A program made the position numbers and the translations under genes. A DNA stretch of 64,000 bases from Bacteroidales bacterium (GTDB lineage: Bacteria > Bacteroidota > Bacteroidia > Bacteroidales > UBA932), in assembly GCA_016281315.1 (NCBI GenBank), contig JAEEIJ010000051.1:1-64000 (forward strand). Direction: 5' to 3'. The notes under the pieces are model-generated. The model saw nothing but the letters and a program-made list of their open reading frames with translations, searched no databases and was not told where the DNA came from. Shown in pieces: positions 1 to 9,623 of this stretch; the first letter of the stretch is position 1, and each line of letters begins with the position of its first letter.

Positions 1-729
1 GTCCAGTTTCTTGTCCATAAAGAAATAGACGATGGTCATTATGAGGGCGATGCACAGGAGCACCACGACGAAGGCCACGCTGCGGGACACGTCGATGTTG
101 CCGCCCAGCTTGGCGAAGAAGGGCGAGAAGATCATACAGGTAGCGACACCCAGGCGGGCCAGGGCCATCTCGGAGCCCATCGCGAGGGCCATCTCACGGC
201 CCTTGAACCACTTGACGATTCCCCTTGAAACCGTAATGCCGGCCATCTCGCAGCCGCAACCGAAGATCATAAAGCCGCAGGCGGCGAATTTGGCCGATGC
301 CGGCATCCCCCGGTAGAACGGGGACACGCCCAGCTCGTCAAACAGGGGAATGTAGTTGAGGTTGTTGTTGAACCAGGCTTCCAGGCCGCTGCCCATAAAG
401 GCTTCGCTCACGGCGAACCATTTGATGAGGGCGCCCGCCAGCATCACGCTGGCCGAGAGCACGGCCGTAAAGCGCACCCCCATCTTGTCCAGGATGATTC
501 CGGCGAAGATGAGGAAGAACACGAACACGTTCAGGAACACTTCCGAGCCCTGCATCGTGCCAAAAGCCGTGGAATCCCAGCCGCGGGTCTCCTGCATCAG
601 GTCCTTGATGGGCGAAAGGATGTCCATAAAAATATAGCTGCAGAACATCGCCAGTGCCAGCAGCAGCAGGGCGGTCCACCGCATTGCGGCCGAATCCCTG
701 AGAGTCGTCTTGATGGTTTCAGTTGACAT
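1..729 (-). CDS. MFS transporter, partial (C-terminus runs off window edge)
   Basis: Reverse-complement frame open from ATG at 729 to window edge: MSTETIKTTLRDSAAMRWTALLLLALAMFCSYIFMDILSPIKDLMQETRGWDS...; multiple TM segments, MFS-like GxxxDKxGVR motif (ILDKMGVR). Missing from the ORF track because it has no stop inside the window. Confidence 0.8.
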   Translation of the reverse strand, partial: MSTETIKTTLRDSAAMRWTALLLLALAMFCSYIFMDILSPIKDLMQETRGWDSTAFGTMQGSEVFLNVFVFFLIFAGIILDKMGVRFTAVLSASVMLAGALIKWFAVSEAFMGSGLEAWFNNNLNYIPLFDELGVSPFYRGMPASAKFAACGFMIFGCGCEMAGITVSRGIVKWFKGREMALAMGSEMALARLGVATCMIFSPFFAKLGGNIDVSRSVAFVVVLLCIALIMTIVYFFMDKKLD

Positions 730-830
730 AGTCATTATTCTTTTGAACCGCTAAATTAACCATTTTTTCCGGAATCGCCAATTCTGCCGCCCGCATCCGC
801 GCCCCCAGGAGCTCAAAATGTTTTTTTTCG

Positions 831-838
831 TACCTTTG
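831..838 (+). promoter_or_regulatory. Bacteroidota -7 promoter TACCTTTG for U32 peptidase gene
   Basis: TACCTTTG matches TAnnTTTG; lies inside the 5' end of the ORF-track call, arguing for start at 848. Confidence 0.6.
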
Positions 839-847
839 CGGATAGGT

Positions 848-2128
848 ATGGACCGCAAAGAGTTGGAAATAATGGCGCCGGCGGGCGGGTTCGACTGCCT
901 GCTGGCCGCGGCCGAAGGCGGGGCCGATTCCGTTTACTTCGGCGTGGGGAAACTCAATATGCGTTCGCATTCGGCCGGAAACTTCACCAAGGAAGACCTG
1001 CCGGAGGTGATGCGCCTTTGCCGCGCCTACGGGATGAGGGGCTACCTCACGCTGAACATCACCCTTTACGATGAGGAGTTGAATGACGCCCGCGAAACCC
1101 TGAAGATGGCCAAAGCCGCAGGGGTGGACGCCGTCATCGCCTCGGATATGGCGGCCATTCTCGCCGCACGTGCCGAAGGCCTGGAGGTACACATCTCCAC
1201 CCAGCTGAGCATCTCCAACGTCGAAGCGCTGAAATTCTATGCGCAGTGGGCCGATGTAGTGGTCCTGGCCCGCGAACTGAACCTCTCGCAGGTGAAAGCC
1301 ATCCACGAGGCCATCGGCCGCGACCATATTTCGGGCCCCTCCGGCCAGCCCGTAAGGATTGAAATGTTCGCCCACGGGGCTTTCTGTATGGCCGTTTCCG
1401 GGAAATGCTACCTGTCTCTTTCCGCCTATGGAGAGAGCGCCAACCGCGGTGAATGCCTCCAGGCCTGCAGGCGGGGCTATCTCCTCACCGACTACGAAAC
1501 CGGCGACGCCATCCACGTAGACAACAAGTACCTGATGTCCCCGAAGGACCTCTGCACCATCGGCTTCCTGGACAGATTCGTGGAGGCGGGCGTGAAAGTC
1601 TTCAAAATCGAAGGCCGTGCCCGCAGCGCGGATTATGTGAAACTCACCGCGGAAAAGTATAGGAAGGCGGCCGATATGGTAGCCGATGGCACCTACACCC
1701 CGGAGAAGGGAGAGGCGCTGAAAACGGACCTCGCCACGGTGTTCAACCGCGGCTTCTGGGACGGCTATTACCTGGGCGCAAAAATGGGCGAATGGAGTGC
1801 CGTCTATGGCAGCCAGGCCACCCGCCGCAAGATTTACGTGGGCTACGTAACCAACTGGTACGCAAAGATCGATGTTGTGGAGGTGCAGGTGGATGCCGTG
1901 CCCCTGCCCAAGGGGGCGGACCTTTTGTTCATCGGCCACAAGACCGGCCTCCTGGAAGTGAAGGCCGATGACCTCCGCGTGGACCTGGTCCAGGCCGATA
2001 TGGCCCCGCAGGGCTGCCGCTGCTCGATCGCCGTCCCCCCGGAAGCTCAGCCGGAGGATAAGCTCAACCCCGGCGAACGCATCCATCCCCGAAAAGGGGA
2101 CAAGGTCTATATCTGGAGCGCCTTGTGA
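848..2128 (+). CDS. U32 family peptidase / collagenase-like protein
   Basis: MDRKELEIMAPAGGFDCLLAAAEGGADSVYFGVGKLNMR...; U32 signature-like region EMFAHGAFCMAVSGKCYLS. Start moved from 818 to 848 because the promoter is at 831-838. Confidence 0.85.
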   Translation: MDRKELEIMAPAGGFDCLLAAAEGGADSVYFGVGKLNMRSHSAGNFTKEDLPEVMRLCRAYGMRGYLTLNITLYDEELNDARETLKMAKAAGVDAVIASDMAAILAARAEGLEVHISTQLSISNVEALKFYAQWADVVVLARELNLSQVKAIHEAIGRDHISGPSGQPVRIEMFAHGAFCMAVSGKCYLSLSAYGESANRGECLQACRRGYLLTDYETGDAIHVDNKYLMSPKDLCTIGFLDRFVEAGVKVFKIEGRARSADYVKLTAEKYRKAADMVADGTYTPEKGEALKTDLATVFNRGFWDGYYLGAKMGEWSAVYGSQATRRKIYVGYVTNWYAKIDVVEVQVDAVPLPKGADLLFIGHKTGLLEVKADDLRVDLVQADMAPQGCRCSIAVPPEAQPEDKLNPGERIHPRKGDKVYIWSAL

Positions 2129-3699
2129 AGCTGTTCGTCGTAACGCAGACGAACCTTGATGCCGGCTTCCTGGAAGTAATACCGCACCACGATTTCCTCT
2201 TCGATGAAGGGGATGATTTCATCCTTTTTCAGCCGCAGGAAGGTTTCCTTGTCCATTTCCAGTGACTTTTGCAGGGCGTCCAGTTCGGCCTCCATCACCT
2301 CGGTGAGTCCATCCTCTTCGAGGTGCTTTTTCATCTCGTCGAAGAAGGCGCGGGCGCTGGAGCGGTAGTCGAATTTCTTATCGGCCGCGAAGGCGATGAA
2401 GTCGTCATAATCCACAAAGTGGAAGTCCTCCACGGCGGGGATGCTTTCGTGCCCACGCACGTAATTCAGCGCATATTGTTCCACGATGCCGCTGTAAACC
2501 AGCGAATACGTGAGGCGGGAATACTTGTGGGCCTTCACCTCCACGTCCGGGGTGATGCCGCCGCCGTCCTTCACCGTTCGGCCGCCGGCCGTGGTGAAGC
2601 TGTGCGTGAGCGAGTCCGGAATAGCGCCTACGCTGCCGTCCTCGTTGCGGTGGGAGTAGTCGATGGCCTGGACGCATCGGCCCGAAGGCGTATAATACTT
2701 GGCTGTCGTCACTTTGAGCTGGCCGTTATAAGGCAGCGGACGGATGCTCTGGACGAGGCCCTTCCCGAAGGTGCGCGTGCCGGCGATGGTGGCGCGGTCG
2801 TAGTCCTGCAGGGCGCCGGAGACGATCTCCGAGGCCGATGCACTCCCGCTGTCCACGAGCACCAGAATGGGGAGCTCCGTGTCCACGGGATCCGACGTGG
2901 TTTTGTAGGTAGTATTGCTGCCGGCCGACCGGCCTTTAGCGGTAACGACCACCGAACCTTTCGGCACGAAGAGGCTCACGATATTCACCGCTTCGCCCAG
3001 CAGGCCGCCGCCGTTGCCGCGTAAATCCAGCACCAGGCGCTGCATCCCCTGTTTTTTCAGTTTGCCGATGGCGTCCCGGATGCCCTGGCTCACGCCTTCG
3101 GTGAACTTGTCCAGAAGCACGTAGCCGTCTTTGTCGTTGAGCATTCCCACGTAGGAGATGGAGGGCAGCTGGATGCGCTCGCGGGTAACCTTTACTTCCA
3201 CGGGTTCGGCTTGACGCAACTTTTTCACCCGAAACACCACGGTGGTGCCGGGCTTGCCGCGCATTTTTTCCGAACTCTCCTGGCTGGTGAGGCCGTGGGT
3301 GCTCTCGCCGTCGATGGACTCGATCTCATCGCCGCATTTGAGGCCCGCCTTTGCAGCCGGGGAGTTGGCGTAGGGCTCGTTGATGATCACGTTCCCGTCT
3401 TTGTCGGGTTTGTAAATGATGGCGCCGATGCCCCCGTAGGTATTGGACAACATCATCTGGAAATCTTCCTGCTCTTCTTCGGGCACGTATATGGTATAAG
3501 GATCCAGCGATTCCAGCATGGCGTCCACGGCTTCCCGCTGGATGCGGCCCACTTCCAGGGAATCCACATACGAACGGTTCAGCTCCTTCAGGATGGCGTT
3601 ATGCACCTCCACCCATTTCCCCAGGGTGAAGTTTTTGGACTGCGCCGCAGCGCTCAGAGTGACCGCCAGGGCGGCCACGGCAACAAAGAAACGTTTCAT
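2107..3699 (-). CDS. S41 family C-terminal processing peptidase
   Basis: Signal peptide MKRFFVAVAALAVTLSAAAQ, PDZ (GGIGAIIYKPDKDGNVIINEPYANSPAAKAGLKCGDEI), S41 catalytic region (VDSGSASASEIVSGALQDYDRATIAGTRTFGKGLVQ); promoter caaaggta (rc TACCTTTG) at 3707-3714. Confidence 0.9.
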   Translation of the reverse strand: MKRFFVAVAALAVTLSAAAQSKNFTLGKWVEVHNAILKELNRSYVDSLEVGRIQREAVDAMLESLDPYTIYVPEEEQEDFQMMLSNTYGGIGAIIYKPDKDGNVIINEPYANSPAAKAGLKCGDEIESIDGESTHGLTSQESSEKMRGKPGTTVVFRVKKLRQAEPVEVKVTRERIQLPSISYVGMLNDKDGYVLLDKFTEGVSQGIRDAIGKLKKQGMQRLVLDLRGNGGGLLGEAVNIVSLFVPKGSVVVTAKGRSAGSNTTYKTTSDPVDTELPILVLVDSGSASASEIVSGALQDYDRATIAGTRTFGKGLVQSIRPLPYNGQLKVTTAKYYTPSGRCVQAIDYSHRNEDGSVGAIPDSLTHSFTTAGGRTVKDGGGITPDVEVKAHKYSRLTYSLVYSGIVEQYALNYVRGHESIPAVEDFHFVDYDDFIAFAADKKFDYRSSARAFFDEMKKHLEEDGLTEVMEAELDALQKSLEMDKETFLRLKKDEIIPFIEEEIVVRYYFQEAGIKVRLRYDEQLHKALQI

Positions 3700-3739
3700 A
3701 TGCTGACAAAGGTACAAAAAAAGCACCAAACGCTCCCCT

Positions 3740-3841
3740 GGTGGGTGAGTTTCGACAAAATCCCGCCTTTTTGTCCATTTTGAGCCACCGGTGGTGGCCG
3801 CGTTTTGACAAATTGCGGGGTTTTTGTCCATTTTGGGCTCC
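3740..3841. repeat. REP-like tandem palindromic repeat pair (left of RAYT)
   Basis: Two ~50-bp units; unit 1 GGTGGGTGAGTTTCGACAAAATCCCGCCTTTTTGTCCATTTTGAGCCACC has outer GGTGG/CCACC and inner GACAAAA/TTTTGTC inverted repeats; near-identical copy at 4927-5020. Confidence 0.8.
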
Positions 3842-3866
3842 TAGGGCGTGGATGAAGGCGGCATCC

Positions 3867-4781
3867 CTATCGCAATTCTTTTGCGTTCAGCAGTTGCTGC
3901 ACAATCTCCTTCTTAATATAAATGGAGGTAGATATCTGGTAGGGATTCAGGCCGAACTCCCGGTTCAGAATGATGGCCAGTTTCCCCTTTTCCGTATCGG
4001 TCATACTCCTCAACGAGCGGCCTTCGAACCGCTTTTGGAGGGTCTGGGACACAATACTTTCCGTCTCTTCCTTATTGAAACGGGCCAGTTCTCCCAGGCG
4101 GCCCGCAATCTGATACTGCACCTCATAGTCTTTTACCAGCGCCGTCTGCAGGTCTTTGGCGGTGGGAAACAGGTCCAGTACCACGGAAGTATCCACAAAT
4201 GCATCCGGAAGCAGGCCCAGATAAGGGTGAAGACGCCAGTGAGAAGGTATTTCATCGGTGCCGCCAAGCAACTGAATCAATTGGCGCCTCGTGTATTTCC
4301 GGGCAGGATCAGCATTCAGCAGCTCGCAGAAACCCGAATGGTACAGCCATCCGGAGCTCCAGAGATAGCCTCCCACGATGCCCAGGTCTTCTTCCAGCGC
4401 ATTGCGCAGAACATATAGGATTTCACCCCGCATCTTTTCGGGCGTTTCAATCCTTTCCATAGCAAACCAGTAATCCTCCGGAAGCGGCCGGAACCCGTCT
4501 TTTCTAAGGCGGGCCGACAACTTCCGTCTCAGGAAATCGAAGGCCTCGAGACAATCCTCCCCCGTTCCGCTAAGGATAATATGAATGTGGTTGGGCATCA
4601 GCGTAAAAGCATATATCCGCAATGAGTGCCGGAGGCTGATGAGCCCCATCAGGATCATTCCGAAAGCATATTCTGCCGTATTATTGAAAAGTTTTCCGCC
4701 TTTCCAACCGTCCGTACAGAAATGGTAATATCCCTTACCCAGGGCACGCATTGCGAGTCGTTCTTTTTCCCTGTTTGTCAT
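3867..4781 (-). mobile_element. REP-associated tyrosine transposase (RAYT / Y1 HUH transposase), C-terminal HTH-like extension
   Basis: HUH motif PNHIHIIL, then ILYVLRNALEEDLGIVGGYLWSSGWLY (cf. YVxRNPV..G.V..Y.WSS of RAYTs). ORF extends to 4862 but MTNREKERLAMRALGKGYYHFCTDG at 4781 is the likelier start. C-term EKGKLAIILNREFGLNPYQISTSIYIKKEIVQQLL is HTH-like. Confidence 0.8.
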
Positions 4782-4926
4782 ATGGCAAAGGACGGAACAT
4801 TTATCCGTTTCAACAAAAATGAAACGCTTAATTAACAAAATCCCTTCTTGACAACGCTCCACGTTCGTTTTCCCGTTTAAGATAAACCCGTTTCAGCGCC
4901 CAAAACCGTGCCCATCCTGAATCACT

Positions 4927-5020
4927 GGTGGGTGAGTTTCGACAGAATCCCGCCTTTTTGTCCATTTTGGGCCACCGGCGGTGGGTGAGTTTCGACAAAT
5001 TGCGGGGTTTTTGCCAATTT
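4927..5020. repeat. REP-like tandem palindromic repeat pair (right of RAYT, abutting rnr promoter)
   Basis: GGTGGGTGAGTTTCGACAGAATCCCGCCTTTTTGTCCATTTTGGGCCACC followed by GGTGGGTGAGTTTCGACAAATTGCGGGGTTTTTG; same orientation and order as 3740-3841. Confidence 0.8.
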
Positions 5021-5024
5021 TCAC

Positions 5025-5032
5025 TAACTTTG
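5025..5032 (+). promoter_or_regulatory. -7 promoter TAACTTTG for rnr
   Basis: TAnnTTTG match 20 nt upstream of ATG 5052. Confidence 0.65.
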
Positions 5033-5051
5033 TGTCATAAACCACCCCCTT

Positions 5052-7184
5052 ATGTCCAAACGCAAGAACAGCCCCAACCGGAAAAACCATAAGAAGCACC
5101 GTGTGATTCCCGAATATGAGGGAAAGGTCCTGATGTCCCGCGAGGGATACATTTTCGTGCGGGTGGAGGGCCAGGAGGACGACATTTTCGTAAAGGCCTC
5201 CAAAACCCGCGGCGCCCTGCACGGGGATACGGTGCGGGTAGCGGTGACGCAGGAGAAAGTGGGACTGGCCAAGCGGCGCAGCGGCGAGGTGATCGCCGTT
5301 CTGGAGCGCTCCGACAAACCTTTCGTGGGCATCCTCCACATCGTGGGGAAACAGGCCTGGGTGCTGATGTCTTCCAAGACGATGCCCTACGACATCGCCG
5401 TGCCGGTGCCGGAAGGCGGGCAGCGCGGGATGAAGGTGGCGGCCGTGGTGGACGGCTGGGAGCGGGGCGCCGCCGGCCCGTACGGCCACGTGGTGGACGT
5501 GCTGGGAATGCCCGGCGAGAACGAAACCGAGATGCACGCCATCCTGGCGGAATTCGGCCTGCCCTATCGCTTCGAAAAGAACGTGGAGAATGCGGCCGAT
5601 ACCATCCCGGACACCATTACGGACGAGGACAGGGCTCATAGGCGGGATTTCCGGAAGGTGCTCACCTTCACCATCGACCCCACGGACGCCAAGGACTACG
5701 ACGACGCTCTCAGTTTCCGCAAACTCGACAATGGGAATTACGAGGTGGGCGTTCACATTGCCGATGTCACCTGGTACGTGCGTCCGGACACCCCGGTGGA
5801 CCGGGAGGCCCAGGCCCGCGGCACCTCCGTTTACCTGGTGGACCGCACCGTGCCGATGCTGCCGGAGAAACTCTCCAACAAGCTGTGCTCCCTAAGGCCC
5901 CACGAGGAGAAACTCACCTTCAGCGCAGTCTTTGAAATCACGCCCCAGGCCAAGGTCTTCAACCCCTGGTTCGGCCGCACGCATATCATTTCGGACTACC
6001 GATTCGACTACGAACTGGCGCAGCAGATCATCGACGCCGGCCCCAAGGCCCTGGAGCAGGAACTGGGCGAAGGCAGCGAATGCGGGATCGTACCGAACGA
6101 AATAAAAGAAGCCATCCTCACCCTCAACGACCTGGCCCTGAAGCTGCGCAAAAAGCGTTTCGCCGCCGGCGCCGTAAACTTCGAGCGGCCGGAAATGAAG
6201 GTGGAGGTGGACGAGACCGGAAAGCCCGTCTCCGTTCACCAGAAGTTCTCCAAGGAGGCCAACTGGCTCATCGAGGAGTTTATGCTGCTGGCCAACCGGA
6301 ACGTGGCCGAATACGTGGCCACCGACGGCAAGATGAACGGCAAGGGCCAGGCCAAGGCGAAGACCTTCGTCTACCGCGTGCACGACCTCCCGAACCCGGA
6401 CAAGTTGCACGGCCTGAGGGATTTCGTCGGCCACTTCGGCTATAAGATCGGGCCGATGGAAGGCGGCGAGGCGGCCCGGAGCCTGAACGAGCTGATGGCA
6501 TCGGCCGAAGGAAAACCGGAACTCCCCGCCATCCAGATCCTCGCTCTACGGGCGATGGCCAAGGCCTGCTACTCGACGGACAACATCGGCCATTACGGAC
6601 TCGCTTTCGACTTCTACACGCACTTCACCTCGCCCATCCGGCGCTACCCGGATATGATGGTGCACCGCCTGCTGGCCCGCTATCTCAAAGGCGGCGACAG
6701 CGCCAACGCGGATTTCTACGCCCTCCAGTGCAAGCACGCCTCCGAACGGGAGGTGGTGGCCGCCGAGGCCGAACGCGAAAGCATCAAGTACAAGCTGGTG
6801 GAGTTTATGCAGGACAAGATCGGCCAGGAATTTGACGGCCACATCTCCGGCATCACCGAATGGGGCATCTACGTGGAGATCGAGCCCACCAAGATCGAGG
6901 GAATGGTCCCTTACCGCACCATCCGCAGCGACTACTACATCTACGACGAGGAACGCTACCGGGCCGTGGGCCGGCGCACGCACCAAAGCCTGCGGCTGGG
7001 TGATGCAGTGCGCATCCGCGTGAAGGACACTTCCCTGGAGCAGAAACTCCTGGACTACGAACTGGTGGAAGACCTGCCCGCCGCTCCCGCGGAAGCTACG
7101 GAAGAGAATCCCGAGGAAGAAATGGAACGGGCGATGGCCCGGCGGGAACACCGGCCGCGGAAAGCGTCCGGGAAAAAACGCTAA
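5052..7184 (+). CDS. rnr: Ribonuclease R
   Basis: RNB domain (FTIDPTDAKDYDDALSFRKL, HYGLAFDFYTHFTSPIRRYPDMMVHRLL), C-terminal S1 (GHISGITEWGIYVEIEPTKIEGMVPY), basic tail. Confidence 0.95.
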   Translation: MSKRKNSPNRKNHKKHRVIPEYEGKVLMSREGYIFVRVEGQEDDIFVKASKTRGALHGDTVRVAVTQEKVGLAKRRSGEVIAVLERSDKPFVGILHIVGKQAWVLMSSKTMPYDIAVPVPEGGQRGMKVAAVVDGWERGAAGPYGHVVDVLGMPGENETEMHAILAEFGLPYRFEKNVENAADTIPDTITDEDRAHRRDFRKVLTFTIDPTDAKDYDDALSFRKLDNGNYEVGVHIADVTWYVRPDTPVDREAQARGTSVYLVDRTVPMLPEKLSNKLCSLRPHEEKLTFSAVFEITPQAKVFNPWFGRTHIISDYRFDYELAQQIIDAGPKALEQELGEGSECGIVPNEIKEAILTLNDLALKLRKKRFAAGAVNFERPEMKVEVDETGKPVSVHQKFSKEANWLIEEFMLLANRNVAEYVATDGKMNGKGQAKAKTFVYRVHDLPNPDKLHGLRDFVGHFGYKIGPMEGGEAARSLNELMASAEGKPELPAIQILALRAMAKACYSTDNIGHYGLAFDFYTHFTSPIRRYPDMMVHRLLARYLKGGDSANADFYALQCKHASEREVVAAEAERESIKYKLVEFMQDKIGQEFDGHISGITEWGIYVEIEPTKIEGMVPYRTIRSDYYIYDEERYRAVGRRTHQSLRLGDAVRIRVKDTSLEQKLLDYELVEDLPAAPAEATEENPEEEMERAMARREHRPRKASGKKR

Positions 7185-8317
7185 ATCAGCGAAATCAGCA
7201 GATACAGGAAATGGGCGATGACCCCGGCGCAGAGACCTGCGACGGCGTGGGCGCCGATGGCCTTAGAGATGACCTTGCGGTAACCCAGGCTGTCCAGCAT
7301 AGCGGTGTGGGTGGAAAGGAAACCGCTCCAACACATTCCGATGGCGGTGAACACCGCAATGGCGTTGCCGTCCAGGATGCCGGCTCCGTTGAAGGTGGGA
7401 AGCAGGCCCAGGGCCGCGCCCACGGCGCCGAGGGCGGTCATCGGGAAGGCGATGAGGCGCATATCGGAGAAGCCGAAGAGCCATTCGAAGACCCAGTGGA
7501 TTTTGTCGGCCAGCCAGGTGAGGACGGGAACGCCCTGGAAGGCCGATCCGTCATACCCGGAAGGGCCGGCGCCGAAGGTGACCATAATGACGGCGGTGGT
7601 GATAATCAGCACGCCCGGAATGATCTGGAGGCCTAGTTCCACGCCGTTCTTGCCGCCGTCCAGCACCGCATTCAGGAAACGCATAAAGATGCTGTCCTTC
7701 TTCTCGGATTCCTTCGTGATGGGACCCTCGTCTTCGGCCACCTCTTTCAGCACGGGGCTGTCCAGCTCAGGATAGGCCTTGAGGCAGCTGCGCTGCATAA
7801 TGCGGGTGGAGATGATGGAGCCGCAGAAGGCGCCGAACAGGCCCACCAGCGCGCCGGTCACCTGGCCGTAGCCGATCATCGTGACGATGACCACGAACCC
7901 CATTCCGAACGCCGTCCCGAAGTTGGTGAGCGAAATGAGCTGGTATTTCTTGAAATAGCCCGCGAAATTACGGTCCTTGGACAGGGCGATGATGGCCGGG
8001 TTGTCGCTTAAGAAAGTCATCACGGCTCCCAGCGCCGCCACGCCCGGAAGGTTGTAGAGCGGCTTCATCATCGGCCGGAGGAAACGCTCCAGCAGGTTCA
8101 CCACGCCGAACTCCGACATCAGCTTGGACAGCGCGCCCGTGAGCACGGTGATGCCCATCAGGTAGAAGACGGTGTTCAGCAGGAGGTCGTGGGCCGTGTT
8201 CATCACGGTCTTGATCATATTGCCTCCGCCCATCCGCACGCCCAGCAGGACGAAAACGAGGACCAGGACGGAGAGGAAGACCAGGGCTTCCACCGTAGTG
8301 CGACGCGGTTTTCTCAT
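7181..8317 (-). CDS. Nucleoside recognition domain protein (SpmA/SpmB-like)
   Basis: MRKPRRTTVEALVFLSVLVLVFVLLGVRMGGGNMIKTVMNTA...; GATE-like membrane segments; promoter rc TACCTTTG at 8326-8333. Confidence 0.75.
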   Translation of the reverse strand: MRKPRRTTVEALVFLSVLVLVFVLLGVRMGGGNMIKTVMNTAHDLLLNTVFYLMGITVLTGALSKLMSEFGVVNLLERFLRPMMKPLYNLPGVAALGAVMTFLSDNPAIIALSKDRNFAGYFKKYQLISLTNFGTAFGMGFVVIVTMIGYGQVTGALVGLFGAFCGSIISTRIMQRSCLKAYPELDSPVLKEVAEDEGPITKESEKKDSIFMRFLNAVLDGGKNGVELGLQIIPGVLIITTAVIMVTFGAGPSGYDGSAFQGVPVLTWLADKIHWVFEWLFGFSDMRLIAFPMTALGAVGAALGLLPTFNGAGILDGNAIAVFTAIGMCWSGFLSTHTAMLDSLGYRKVISKAIGAHAVAGLCAGVIAHFLYLLISLI

Positions 8318-8338
8318 AGCAACGACAAAGGTACGAAA

Positions 8339-8983
8339 TTATCGGTACAATTCCCGCAGGACGGCGAGGGATTTCACCTGGATGTTTGCGTCGGTGTGGA
8401 AGGAGAGGTATTTCAGGAGCGCCTCGCAGAGGGCGTTCCTGGCGGCTCCGGTGAGCGGGATGAGCATACTGGCCGAGAAATCCGGGCCGATGAATTCCTT
8501 CAGGGCCGGGAACTGATCCCCGGCGAAAGGCGCGATGTCCTCCGCGGACGGGCGGAAACCCAGGGCGCCGGCGAGTTCCACCAGCCAGCGCACGGGGAAA
8601 TTGGCGTAATCGGCCTCCAGGGCGTTCAGGGTGAGGACGCTGCCCACGCACCAGTCGTAGAGGCCGTCCTCCACGGCGCCGTCCCTGACGGTGCGAAGCA
8701 GCACTTCCGAAAGGAAAAGGGTCATTGTATTCTTGCGGAGGTCTCCGCGCACGTTCGTCAGGCCCTCTTTCAGGCTGATGCCGCGCAGGGTCCAGAGCTC
8801 GCTTTTGGGGTTTTCAATGACGTCCGCTTCAAGGATGTTCAGTGGCAGGAACAGCGTGGTGCCGGTCTTCCGGGCGCTGCGCACCAGGAAGCCCTTCCGC
8901 CCCCATTCGCGGGAGAGGGTGTGCACCACCAGGGCGTTGTCGCCCACCTTCGTGGTGGCCAGGACCAGCAGTTCGCTTGTCAT
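8339..8983 (-). CDS. recO: DNA repair protein RecO
   Basis: N-terminal OB-fold pattern LLVLATTKVGDNALVVHTLSREWGRKGFLVRSARK and overall length. Confidence 0.8.
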   Translation of the reverse strand: MTSELLVLATTKVGDNALVVHTLSREWGRKGFLVRSARKTGTTLFLPLNILEADVIENPKSELWTLRGISLKEGLTNVRGDLRKNTMTLFLSEVLLRTVRDGAVEDGLYDWCVGSVLTLNALEADYANFPVRWLVELAGALGFRPSAEDIAPFAGDQFPALKEFIGPDFSASMLIPLTGAARNALCEALLKYLSFHTDANIQVKSLAVLRELYR

Positions 8984-9558
8984 CCTTTAAGGAACTGAGC
9001 CATCTTACGGAGCGCCTTCCCACGGTGGGAAATGGCGTTTTTCACTTCTTCCCCCAGTTCGGCATTGGTCTGGGCGAACCCTTCAGGAATAAAGATGGGA
9101 TCGTAGCCGAAACCGCCCGAACCCGCTTTCTCGTGGCCGATGCGCCCTTCCATCACGCCGTCGAAAAAGTGCGGCTCGCCGCCCAGGATGAGCGTGACGC
9201 AGGTGCGGAAGCGCGCCGAGCGGGGCTCGCCGCCCCGGAGCGCCATTTCGTCGAGGAGTTTGGCGATGTTCTTCGCCGGTTCCTTGGAAGGGCCGGCATA
9301 CCGGGCCGTTTCCACGCCGGGGGCGCCGTCCAGTAAGTCTACTTCCAGGCCGGAATCATCGGCAAAACAGTCCATCCCGGTGCGCTCATAGATGTACTGC
9401 GCCTTCTGGAGGGAGTTTTCTTTCAGCGTGGAGCCCGTTTCGGGGATGTCTTCCGTAACGCCCAGGCTGGCGGCGGTCACGATTTGAATCCCGTCGCCCA
9501 GGATTTCCTGTGCCTCCCGGATTTTCCCGGGATTGCCGGTTGCGAATACCAGTTTCAT
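8980..9558 (-). CDS. rdgB: RdgB/HAM1 family non-canonical purine NTP pyrophosphatase
   Basis: MKLVFATGNPGKIREAQEILG...DDSGLEVDLLDGAPGVETARYAG...GFGYDPIFIPEG; start at 9558 rather than 9621; promoter rc TATCTTTG at 9565-9572. Confidence 0.92.
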   Translation of the reverse strand: MKLVFATGNPGKIREAQEILGDGIQIVTAASLGVTEDIPETGSTLKENSLQKAQYIYERTGMDCFADDSGLEVDLLDGAPGVETARYAGPSKEPAKNIAKLLDEMALRGGEPRSARFRTCVTLILGGEPHFFDGVMEGRIGHEKAGSGGFGYDPIFIPEGFAQTNAELGEEVKNAISHRGKALRKMAQFLKG

Positions 9559-9623
9559 AACGCACAAAGATACAAATTTATTCCGCCATTTTTTGTATAT
9601 TTGCGAAGATATAGAGACCACGA

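Noticed and set aside
4893-5756. 287-aa minus ORF over the right REP repeat and rnr start, with N-terminal WTKRRDSVETHPP-like translation
   Set aside because: It is the translated REP-like repeat fused to antisense rnr; not a gene.
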